Below are positions 1 to 10,399 of a DNA stretch of 64,000 nt, piece after piece. Numbering within the stretch: the first letter of the stretch is position 1; each line of letters starts with the position of its first letter. The notes beneath the pieces are model-generated. The model saw only the letters and a program-made list of their open reading frames with translations. It was not told the origin of the DNA and searched no databases. The translations under genes and the position numbers were made by a program. This DNA is from Balaenoptera acutorostrata (taxonomy: Eukaryota; Chordata; Mammalia; Artiodactyla; Balaenopteridae): assembly GCF_949987535.1 (NCBI RefSeq), contig NC_080068.1:83105254-83169253 (forward strand), given 5' to 3'.

Positions 1-1087
1 CCAGGCATTGTTCTGGGAGCCTCACAGTTATTAATCCATTCATTTTCACATTATTCTTACCTGTAAAACTTGCAGGGTTATGGTAAAGGTATTGATTTAG
101 TTAAATTATGTAAAATGCCTTTAAACTGTTTCTGGCATACAGTTTATCTAATTCTGTATACATTTAAAGAAAAATGTTCATGAAATAAATTGTTATGGAT
201 TTCCTAAAATTTATTCACATTCAAAGATCTACTTTTAATTACTTTTCAAAATCATTTATGGCCATGTTCTACTATAAAATGTCATCTTCTGTGAAGTAAT
301 GATTGTGGTTCATACCATATTTCTTAAAACAGTGTTCCATATTTGTCCCTTGGATTTTCTCTAAGCCTTAGACATTCATTCTGGTACTTTCTTGATATTA
401 GAAAATAATAAACACTCATATTCCTTCCTCAAGGGACCCTTATGTGGAACATTATGTCAAAATATTAAAATTGTCCAGTCATGTCCTCAAGAACTACTTG
501 TATGCACACCCAAGTAATGAAAACTATTTCTCTCCTGGCTAATAGTAATTTTAAGGTTCCATAAATTTAAGGCTCACTCATGCTCAGAGATATAAGCAAG
601 TGAAAATTTTCAGCCAGAGAAATATAGTAATTATTTCTATATCTCCTGAATTTAGCAGTGCTCTTGGAAAACTGTGAAACCGTAGGATGAGTAAATCATT
701 CATAGAGGGAATGAGATAGATCTTTCTTATACAAGAAAGTAGCATCAGCTAAATTATATAGTTAGAATTTTCCTAGGGAAGTTAGAAAAGCCCTGGGTAG
801 TCATGTGTAAGTCTAGAGTACAAGCAGAATAACTAAAAGTGTCATACATGGAGTAGTAATGATCCAAGAATTGTTTGTAACCATCATGAAGAAATAAGGA
901 GTTTGTTTCAGCATGTAAAGCAATGCACTGCTTCCTTTATCAAGAAAATCTTACCATGAAAATGTAATGGAAGCTTAACTAGAGTATGCTTTATAAAGTA
1001 TTTTGATTTACATTCTGGTGCAAACTTTTTATCTCCTCAAGTACATGTAGTAAACACTTTGATACCATCACTTTGGGACGGGTGTAG
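1..1087. other. Non-coding AT-rich DNA
   Basis: I see no gene, RNA gene or recognisable repeat here. The sequence is AT-rich, with stops in all frames and no splice-flanked open frame of note. Confidence 0.5.
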
Positions 1088-1105
1088 AGAATATATAGAA
1101 AACAA

Positions 1106-1464
1106 GGGACTTCCCTGGTGGTGCAGTGGTTAAGAATCCGCCTGCCAATGCAGGGGACACGGGTTCGATCTCTGGTCCGGGAGGATCCCACATTCCGCGG
1201 AGCAACTAGGCCCGTGTGCCACAGCTACTGAGCCTGTGCTCTAGAGCCCGTGAACCACAACTAATGAGCCCGCGTGCCACAACTACTGAAGCCCGTGTGC
1301 CTAGAGCCCATGCTCCGCAACACGAGAAGCCACCGCAATGAGAGGCCCATGCACAGCAACGAAGGGTGGTCCCCACTCGCCACAACTAGAGAAAGCCCGC
1401 ATGCAGCAATGAAGACCCAACATAACCAAAAATAAATAAATAAATTTATAAAAAAAAAAAAAAA
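1106..1464 (+). mobile_element. CHR-type SINE (tRNA-Glu-derived), complete with poly(A) tail and TSD
   Basis: The first 75 bases resemble a tRNA-Glu gene: a TTCCCTGGTGGT start, an A-box-like GCAGTGGTTAAGA and a B-box GGGTTCGATC. After this come the CHR body with its repeated CACAACTACTGA-type segments, an AATAAATAAATAAA stretch and an A-rich tail. A perfect 18 bp target-site duplication (AGAATATATAGAAAACAA) flanks it at 1088-1105 and 1465-1482, so both ends are certain. SINEs of this kind carry an internal RNA polymerase III promoter, encode no protein and depend on L1 enzymes for movement. Several CpG positions have decayed to TG or CA, so this copy is not recent. Confidence 0.95.
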
Positions 1465-1482
1465 AGAATATATAGAAAACAA

Positions 1483-4372
1483 ATGAATTACAATTTTGTA
1501 AAGTTGGACAGTACCAGAATATGGAATTCCTTAAATGGCAGGCATTGATGAATATTAATGCTCTGAACAGTGTAATCATGTGATCAGTTAATTTTAAGGA
1601 CTCGTAATAGCTAATCTTACAGGAAACACTGGAGTGGCAAAGAAAGGAGATATTCACCTGGAGGGAACTAAAACTATGAAGGGTACTCATTAGCATGCTA
1701 AAACTTGAAAATAAAAGGAAGAATTTGATAAACAGCACAAGTAGATAACCAAATGGTTTTGGAAGCTTTTTTTTTTAATCCATTGGGATACACTGTATGC
1801 AAATTTGCTAATAAAGCACATCATTATTTTAAAAAAGCATAATGCATGACTGTACATAAACAAAAGAAATATACAACAGGACTTACACATTATCACATTT
1901 TTTTTGCTTGAAAGGCAACTAGTCCATCAACAATTGCAAGCATATCTGGGTCTATAATGTTAACCAGCAATGAAAATATAATATTAACTACACCTGGAAA
2001 CAAATATCTCTATAAATCTCTGCATCAGAGGTTAACTTGTACAAAGCCATAGAGACAGTTTCCATGTGTGTAACTAAACATTTACTTAGATAAGTACAGA
2101 TAACATAAGCTTATTAAAATCTAACTCTGTTAAACTTGAAAGTATTTTAAGAGTTACCAAAATATACTAAGGAAAAAAGGACCATAGGAAGTGGTTCTTT
2201 CATGGTTGGACCTCATGCTGAAAAGGGTAATAAATAGAATATATTTTCTCAACGACAATATATTAATACATTTTTTAAAAGAAATAAAAATGCAAACACT
2301 TTTCTTTATAACATAGACTAGATTTACCAAATGAAAGAGAAACTTAGGTTATTTCTTCAACATAAAGGAAAGGTCAGCGTAACCTTCAGAAATGAAATTA
2401 CAAAAGTACTTTTGAATTTGACTTAAATACTACAGCAATTGCCAACAGAATGATGATAAATTATGTCTCTTAAATCTAAGTGCTACAATTATAGAATTCT
2501 CAGAACAGTCTTAGAAATGATAGATTCAATGTTCTGCTACATAGAAGACAAAATAACAGTACTCGGCGGGCAAAGCTTTTCTACAACAAATTTCCTTTTC
2601 CCTTTTCAGAAAGGATTGACAATAACAACAGCGATACCTGAGGATGGTTTGGAAACATCATAATATCTGAAATATTTTTTGAATTTCAAAGAAGAAATGA
2701 TGGAAAAGAAAAATGTGCATAGATTATTTAACGTAATGACAAGTCTTGCACCCACAATGAAACATCCTTCAAAAATTAGTTTTATCATATATCCATTGGG
2801 GTTTGAAAGTAGAGAACTGCCTATAAAAATGGAAAAATTAGGCTAACTGTGAACAAAGATTTGCTACATAGGATAATTTGGCATCCTTAGACTCTAGAAG
2901 TTAAGACAACAAAACTGTGATTCAGTCAAGTAATAGGAGTTTTTGTTTCAATAATCAAAAGAAAGTGATATTGGTTATATAATGATGTTTATGTATAGTG
3001 TATAGACTTTAAAACAATAAAAAAAAACTTCAATGTCTGTTAACTATATAGATCATGCATATTAAACTTATCCCAACATTCAACACTGTTGTCAAAATGT
3101 TAAACTTATATGTATAATAAAAGGCCTGTGAATATAGCACTCCTTAGGCTTCAAAACACTGCATTTAGAGAAAAAGAATGTGTTCAGCTAGGGTGGGAAT
3201 CAAAGAGAACTTGATCTAACCACGGCACAATCTGCAGTACTACGGGCATAGAAGAGAGATTTTTGAGTTCATACGTAAGAATTGCTTTCAAAGAGAAATG
3301 GAGATTGTCTAATCAAATATTTCATGAAAAATGTCTTTTTCCACCAACAAATAAAAAGATATTATTTTAATCCAGGGAGATTTGGGTCTCTTGTTGCTTC
3401 AAAGAAGATTAAAAACAATGTCTTACTACCACCCAGTTCTAACAAATTTATTAATATTTATGCCATTATGAAGAGTCTTAAGAAAAATGTCTAATTGCTG
3501 GAAAACTTCAAACATTTTTAAAATCGATTTGGCTATTTAGGTTACATCAATATCAAAGGCCAGAAGTGCCTAGATATTTTAGTATATAGGAAATCCTATG
3601 ACAACTAAATTTTAGGGAACCTTCCAAAAAAAAGAAAAAAGTTAAATAGGTATTAATAGTGAGTACAGAGTTCCTCATATTCATTTTTCTTTCATATATC
3701 CATTTTCTAACATATGTTATAGCACTAAATTACAGAGATAAATGAAAAACTTAGCATTAACAACTTAAGAATCAAAAAGCCCCTCCCAAAATATCGGAAG
3801 GTAACAAAATTTATGAAAACCTTGAAAATAATGCTGTCACTCTTTAAATGATGGTAATAGATTTTATATATAACATAATTTGCAAAGGCGATGCCACTCA
3901 TTCATATCTTTATGTCCATCCAGATTTTACCCCAACATTTTTCTGTTGAGCAGTATATAGCAGTTCAATTTCATACGTATCATTTATGAGTGGAGATCTT
4001 TGAAGACCATAAGGCTAAAAGAACTTGGTAGCACTATCTAGCCCTTTTTAGTGGCAATTTATATACTATAACCAAAAGGCTAAAATCAATTCAATTGAAC
4101 AAATCTTCATTAAGGCACTCATATCAACAAATTGCTAGATGCAATATTCAAGGAGCTCAGAGCCTAATGAAAGTAGACAAACATTTTAAATAATATACGT
4201 TAAATACATTTCAAAACAATCTGTAAACAATGGTAAGTTCCTAGTGTATCACATAAAATTATTTACCAATGAAGTATAAATTAACTTGTTCCTTGCCTTT
4301 TACTCTTAATGACATTGCTTTATGATACTCAAAAGTATAATGAATATTTCTAAAGTTGCATTTTAAAGCTGG
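1483..4372. other. Non-coding AT-rich DNA, no recognised repeat
   Basis: The stretch is AT-rich, with short A or T runs. The longest open frames (66-70 codons at 2463-2663 and 3282-3494) show no family resemblance and have composition like non-coding DNA. Very old, unrecognisable repeats may be present. Confidence 0.4.
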
Positions 4373-4373
4373 T

Positions 4374-4811
4374 TAAAGTCCTCTACTATTATTGTGTTAC
4401 TGTTGATTTCTCCTTTCATGGTTATTAGCATTTGCCTTATGTATTGAGGTGCTCCTATGTTGGGTGCATAAACATTTATAATTGCTGTATCTTCTTCTTG
4501 GATTGATCCCTTGATCATTATGTAGTGTTCCTCCTTATCTCTTGTAATAGTCCTAATATTTTATAGTCTATTTTATCTGATATGAGTATTGCTACTCCAG
4601 CTTTCTGCTGATTTCCATTTGCATGAAATATCTTTTTCCATCCCTTCACTTTCAGTCTGTATGTGTCCCTAGGTCTGAAGTGGGTCTCTTGTAGACAGCA
4701 TATATATGGGTCTTCTTTTTATATCTATTCAGCCAATCTGTGTCTTTTGGTTGGGGCATTTAATCCATTTACATTCAAGGTTATTATCAATATGTATGTT
4801 CCTATTATCAT
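4374..4811 (-). pseudogene. L1 ORF2 N-terminal fragment (endonuclease region), broken
   Basis: The minus-strand translation from the ATG at 4811-4809 gives MIIGTYILIITLNVNGLNAP, the typical start of artiodactyl L1 ORF2 and of its APE-like endonuclease. A stop at 4725 ends the open frame after 28 codons. Recognisable but frame-broken endonuclease sequence continues to about 4373. Reverse transcriptase and the C-terminal domain are missing, so no active enzyme is possible. The frame is continuous with ORF1 upstream because the ORF1 stop has been lost. Confidence 0.8.
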
Positions 4812-4868
4812 TTTCTTAATTGTTTTGGGATTGTTTTTTGGGTCTTTTTCTTCTCTTGTGCTTCCCAC

Positions 4869-5746
4869 CCAGAGAAGTTTCTTCAGCATTTGTTGTAAAG
4901 CTGGTTTGGTGGTGCTGAACTCTCTTAGCTTTTGCTTGTCTGTAAAGGTTTTAATTTCTCCATCAAATCTGAATGAGATCCTTGCTGGGTAGAGTAATCT
5001 TGGTTGTAGGTTTTTCTCTTTCATCACTTTAAGTATATCCAGCCACCCCATTCTGGCCTGCAGACTTTCTGCTGAAAAATCAGCGGATAACCTTACGGGA
5101 ATTCCTTTGTATGTTTGTTAGTTTTTGTTTTTCCCTTGCTGCTTTTAATACTTTTGCTTTGAATTTAATTTTTCTTAGTTTGATTAATATGTGTCTTGGT
5201 GTGTTTTTCCTAGGGTTTATCCTGTATGGGACTCTCTGTGCTTCCTGGACTTGGGTGGCTATTTCCTTTCCCATGTTAGGGAAGTTTTCCACTGTAATCT
5301 CTTCAAATATTTTCCCAGACCCTTTCTTTTTCTCTTCTTCTTGTGGGACCCCTATAATTCGAATGTTGTTGCATTTCGTGTTGTCCCAGAGGTCTCTGAG
5401 ATTGTCTTCAATTCTTTTCTCTTTATTCTGCTCCTCAGAAGTTATTTCCACCATTTTGTCTTGCAGCTCACTTATTTGTTCCTCTGCCTCAGTTATTGTT
5501 ATTGATTCCTTCTAGTGCACTTTTCATTTCAGTTACTGTGTTGTTCATCTCTCCGTTTGTTCTTTAGTTCTTCAAAATCTTTGTTAAACATTTCGTGTAT
5601 TTTCTCAATCCATGCCTCCATTCTATTTCCGAGATTCTGGATCATCTTTACTATCATTACTCTGAATTGTTTTTCAGGTAGATTGCCTTTTCCTCTTCAT
5701 TTATTTGGTCTTTTAGGTTTTTACCTTGCTCCTTCATCTGTGACAT
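4869..5746 (-). pseudogene. L1 ORF1 remnant (RNA-binding chaperone), frame-disrupted
   Basis: ORF1p is the L1 RNA-binding protein: an N-terminal coiled coil, an RRM-like domain and a C-terminal domain that coat L1 RNA. The start is the ATG at 5746-5744, giving MSQMKEQGKNLKDQINEE. A 124-codon block at 5454-5080 holds the RRM-like core (DLWDNTKCNNIRIIGVPQEE, NFPNMGKEI, EAQRVPYRINP). The C-terminal block at 5051-4869 contains LQPRLLYPARISFRF and EFSTTKPALQQM. The core and C-terminal blocks are in different frames, so at least one frameshift lies near 5070. The expected terminal TAG reads TGG at 4871-4869. Confidence 0.85.
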
Positions 5747-6035
5747 AATTTTTTTGCCATATATTTTTTTTTTTTTTTTTTTATGAGTTGGATTGTGTTC
5801 CTGTCTTACTGGTTGTTTGGCCTGAGGCTTCCAACACTGGAGTTTTTAGCTTATTGGGTAGAGCTGGGTTTAGGTGTTGATATGAGGAACTCCATGAGAC
5901 CTCACTCCGATGAATATTCCCTGCGGTCTGAGGTTCTCTGTTAGTCCAGCGGTTCAGACTCAGAGCTCCCACCACAGAAGCTTTAGCCTGACCCCCGGCT
6001 CGTGAACCGAGATCCTGCAAGCAGCGAGGGGCATC

Positions 6036-6066
<31 letters not shown>

Positions 6067-7226
6067 AATAACAAAGTAAAAAATAAAATTCGACTAAGAA
6101 ACTAACAGATATGTTAGAAAGAATATAAAAATAAAAATATAGATGAATCAACAACCAGAAGATACATCAGTACCACAGTAGTAAAAAAGAGGAGGAAGGA
6201 AAAGAAGAAAAAGTCGGGGTGGGGGGGGAAAGGCCTTGGCTGTGGCAGGGCCTAAGCAAGGGTGAGGTTTGGGTGGTGTGTGGGACCTATGCTCAGGATC
6301 CACAGGGCTGGAAAAGGCCCTGGGGGCTGTGGGGGGGTGGGGCTTAGGCTCAAGGAACAGAAGGGGCCCAGGCCTGCCTCCCACCCCTGGTCTCAGAGGG
6401 CAGGGAACCTCACCTGGGAGCCCAGCAGGCTTCCTGGGTTCGAGTGTGTGGGGCAAATGCCCTCCTCTCCTCTCCTCCTCCTCCTGGAAGGTCCCTCCCA
6501 CCTGCCTCTCCTGTTCTCCCCTCAGCCTCCTTCCTATGCCCCCAAGGACCCATGGGACCTGGAGGGAGCCTTGGAGTGCAGTGAATCGGCCTGGGAGCTT
6601 AGCAGGCTCCCCGGGCCTGAGTGGGTGAGGCAATCACCCTCTGCTCCTCTCCTGCTCCTCCCACCTGCCTCTCCTGATCTCCCTGGCCTCCGTCCTATGC
6701 CCCTAAGGACCCATGCAGCCTGGAGGGGGCTTTGGAGGGCACGGGATTGGTCAGGGAGCTCAGCAGGCTCCCCGGGCCTGAGTGGGCCAGGCAATCACCC
6801 TCCGCTCCTCTCCCACTCCTCCCAGAGGGCCCCTCCCTGCCTCTTCTGATCTCCCCAGCCTCCCTCCTATTGCCCCCAAGGACCCACACGGCCTAGACGG
6901 GGACTTGGAGGCGGGTTACTGGCTTGGGAGCTCAGCAGGCTCCGCAGCCCCAGTGGGCCAGTCGATTGTCCTCCACTCCTCTCTTGCTCTTCCTGGAGAG
7001 TCCCTCCCTCCTGCCTCTCCTGATCTCCCCGGCCTCAGGGGCACCAATCTTGTCTGGCCTCCACTTCTCCTCCCCCCTCAGTCCCCCTATGTCCTACGGG
7101 TTCACTATGGGGTTCCTCGCATCTCCTCGGGCGTCAGAGTCCCCCACCAGCGGCCGGCAGGGGCTTTAGTTGTGGGGAGATGCTAACTCCATGTCTTCCC
7201 ACAATGCCATCTTCCTGCATCTCCCT
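5747..7226 (-). promoter_or_regulatory. L1 5'UTR with internal promoter region, antisense
   Basis: This is the roughly 1.5 kb 5'UTR of the antisense L1. By family analogy it would hold the RNA polymerase II promoter. Its first bases on the minus strand include AGGAAGATGGC (+ strand 7202-7216), which resembles the YY1-site motif at the start of L1 elements. The distal 1 kb is GC-rich and monomeric. The proximal part contains an A27 run at 6036-6062 and a T run at about 5763-5783. Promoter activity is inferred from the family, not seen. Confidence 0.7.
6413..7070. repeat. Four diverged tandem monomers in the L1 5'UTR
   Basis: Units begin at 6413, 6590, 6751 and 6923, giving spacings of 177, 161 and 172 bp; the fourth is partial. 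Each starts with a (C)CTGGGAGCTCAGCAGGCTCC-like block. A pyrimidine-rich CTCCTCTCCT stretch follows, then CTGCCTCTCCTGATCTCCCC, and in the first three units CCCCAAGGACCCA. Mouse L1 5'UTRs also use tandem promoter monomers, although not of this sequence. Substitutions and small indels separate the units, so the array is old. Confidence 0.8.
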
Positions 7227-9998
7227 CTATTGGATAAGATTTTGATGAGAATATCTAATGCTGGGCTGAGGGAATTCAAGATAGTAGTTAAAGTGCTGGT
7301 AAAGACAAAACAAGAAGTTGAAGTCAGTTGCTTCAGTGTAGGGAAATGGAATGCTGGCTGAGCATGGGACAACGTCAGAGGGAAAACTTTTAAAGCACTC
7401 TTGTGTGTGTGTGCATGCACATGCATGTGTGTGTGCCCACACAGACACATGTGCATGTGTATATGTAAACTTTTGAAATAACCTCACTTTTTCCAAGGAA
7501 CACAGAGATAAGTGAATGTTTTCCTCTGTTTTCCAAAAAGAGGTCATATGCAAAGCAACTTTAGACAGCTGATTAGAAAGTATAATAAGGTAGATAGGTA
7601 AGGTATAAATTGTACATATATACAAGTTTTAAGTAAGAAAGGAGGTATTTTTCTCTTTTAATAACAAGCTATACATGCTGGAGAGGATGAGAATTGAAGG
7701 TCACAGAACAGATTTATTTATAGTGCTTTTTAAGAGGAAGAAATAGTTTGGACAAAGTTCTAGGGTAGCGGCAGCTCTGAAAATTGCCTTTAAAGAGGCA
7801 AAGTGTTTCTGAAGTAGTTTGTCCTTTTGGATTTAAACATACTGATTTTTGCAATGAATTGTTATGCCAGCACTTCACCTACCCCAAAGGAAAAGCTTGA
7901 TAAATCTGCGTTATGCTTTGAGGAAAGAGCATTACCAAGCTCTTGTATTAGCTTTCAAACCAGCTATTTCTAATAACAGGTCAGAGGTACCCACCAGCTA
8001 TTCTGCCACACATGCATAGATTCACACTTTATGCTGAATGGGCCGTATTTTTTTGAATGCACCTATCAATTTAACTCTTATTACAGCATTTATTTTCAAC
8101 ATTTAACAAATTAAACTAATTTATATTTACTTTGCAGTTTTTCCTGATTAGGATACATAATTAATTTCAAATAGTATCTGAATGTAAAGTGTTTTATGAC
8201 ATGAAACAAGTCTTTTTAATCAAGAAATATTATCAGGTATTACCTCTGCATTGACTCTACACCATATTATTATTATTACAATAGAAATTATTTATATTCT
8301 TCTTCACATGAACTGGTCTTTCTTTCATGTTTATTTTGATTTTAAAGAACTAATCAAGGCAAGTCACAGAATTTCTCCCTTAGGATTTTACTGTGTCTGC
8401 TTTGAAATAGAAATTGGATTGTCAGCTGAATCTTTCCAAGGGCTTTAAGAACATGTCACAGAGTATGGAACCAAGGGTACTAAACTATTTTATTTAGAAT
8501 ACAACCTTGCTTTTGTTTTTGTTTTGTTTTTTGGTCATAACCTGATTCTTCCATTAAAGATATCCATTTCTATTCACATCATATTGGCTTTGACTATGCC
8601 AGAACTGAAAACAATAGGAAGTGTAAACACTCTTGGTTGCTTGGAAGGAACTGGGAAACTCAAGAAAAACGAATACTTTCTCAAATTCATCATCTTTCCC
8701 TCCTTTGTGTCTCTGATTTGCTTCTGCAAGAATTTGATAGATGTATCATACTGCTAGTCTACAAATAACTTAGTTATTTTGAAGGAAATGTAAAAAATGG
8801 AAGGAATGAGCTAAAATATTTGCTGTTTGTCTCTCTCTAGAATGAAGCTAAAAAGATACAATAAGGAAACGCTTACATATTAAAATTACCAAACCCCATT
8901 TTCCCATCTCCATGCCTGTCTCCCACTTCATACTGTGTTCCAAATAACTTTCCACACACCAGCATGTTGAGATTATTGACTTATCAATAGACATCAAAAT
9001 TACTGATCATCTTAAAGGTTTAGGACCCTGTGCGATGTACTAGAAAAACAAATTAGTGTAAAGTATGAATCCTTCCTTAATATAAGATAGTAATTTAGGA
9101 AAAATGCACACAAAATAATGATTCAAAGTACCGTAATGTAAGGATTGAATGGGTGGTATGTCTCTTAAAGTCAACCACAGTCATATGAATGAGAATTCTC
9201 TTAGAATCACCTGAGAAGATAACAAAAGATATCCCCTCCTGCTAGAGACTAGGATAAACTAATCCTCACTTACCACCATCCACAATTCCTGCTTTCTCTT
9301 CTCGGCAAAGAGAACAGTGAAGAATGCAGAATAGTATGTGATTTCTGAGGACTGGGGCCAAATGAACAAGACCTTGTGTCAGCCATTTTTAATGAAGTCA
9401 GGGCATTGCAAGTTTAAGTAGCACATTTAAAGATGTAAAACATAGATAGTAGTAGAAGGATTTTTGGGAAGCCTGTTCTTACTAGAACTGCCTTTATCAA
9501 ACACAGGAAGAAGAAATATAGAATGATAGCTTGAAATGGTACCAAGGGAAGATTTCTCAAAGCTACCAACACCTAGAAGAGTCTGTTTTTTTAAGGTTTT
9601 TTTTTGGTGGGGGGTGTCGCAGAAGGGAAAGGGCCCACAGCCAGGGCAAGACTAAAAATACAAAGAAATAAAAGGGGCTAATTGGTGAACCATGACCCAA
9701 GACAATCCAGAGAGAAGAGAGAAGAAATAGAGAAGGAAGACTTTGTTTTAGAATAAAAGAATAATGTTTCTCATTCTGGGGCCTGGAAAGGAATGAAAAT
9801 ATAAATGAAGATTTTTTTTAAAAAAAAGAGGTAGATAAAGACGTATTTAGTGATGGAAAATAGAATTTAAAGTGTGTTTAACGTCTAATAGCATCTTCAT
9901 TTAGTGTTATCTAATATTCCCAAACATTAACTTTAGAGAGATTATATCAAGAAAATAGACATTGTGCAAATAAGGACGGTATTTAAAACATTAGGCTA
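7227..9998. other. Non-coding DNA, no recognised repeat apart from a TG/CA-rich patch
   Basis: The stretch is AT-rich, with no convincing open frame. Open frames of 65 and 77 codons at 8251-8448 and 8524-8757 show no recognisable domain. An impure G/T run lies at about 9590-9615. Confidence 0.4.
7403..7461. repeat. Impure TG/CA microsatellite
   Basis: Alternating purine-pyrimidine sequence made of TGTGTG, GCATGCACATGCATG and CACACAGACACATG segments. It is interrupted and short. Confidence 0.8.
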
Positions 9999-10399
9999 TC
10001 TACTATGTTTTATTTTTTAATTTTTTTAAAAAATATTTTTTATTGTTTAATTTTTAAAATTATTTATTTATATTTTTAATTTTTATTGGAGTATAGTTGA
10101 TTTACAATGTTGTGTTAGTTTCAGGTGTAGAGCAAGGTGAATCCGTTATGCATATACATATATTCACTTTTTTGTAGACTGTTTTCCCATATAGGCCATT
10201 ACAGAGTATTGAGTTCCCAGTGTTATAAAGTAGGTCCTTATTAGTTATCTATTTTATATATAGTAGTGTGTATGTGTCAATCCCAATCTTCCAATTTATC
10301 CCTCCCCCCTCCTTAACCCCTGGTAACCATAAGTTTATTTTCTACATCTGTAACTCTATTTCTGTTTTGTAGTTAAGTTTATTTGTAGCTTCTTTTTAG

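Larger units (their letters stand above)
4373..7226 (-). mobile_element. L1 LINE, 5' half only (5'UTR, ORF1, start of ORF2), antisense
   Basis: On the minus strand this reads in L1 order: 5'UTR (7226 to 5747), ORF1 (5746 to 4869), a short spacer, then ORF2 from an ATG at 4811-4809. It breaks off at about 4373 inside the endonuclease region. That point corresponds to about 48580 in the full-length L1 of this window, roughly 145 codons into ORF2. No poly(T) stands at the 4373 end and the rest of ORF2 and the 3'UTR are absent. This is the reverse of the usual 5' truncation. A later deletion, recombination, or endonuclease-independent capture of an L1 fragment could explain it. I found no flanking duplication. 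Confidence 0.88.

Noticed and set aside
1108..1185. tRNA-Glu-like sequence at the head of each SINE as a tRNA gene
   Set aside because: It is followed by the CHR body and poly(A) within one TSD, and the acceptor-stem partner is diverged. It is a SINE promoter, not a tRNA gene.
6262..6849. 195-codon open frame as a protein-coding gene
   Set aside because: It lies antisense in the L1 5'UTR, is low-complexity and repeats with the monomers. It is kept only as a speculative finding.
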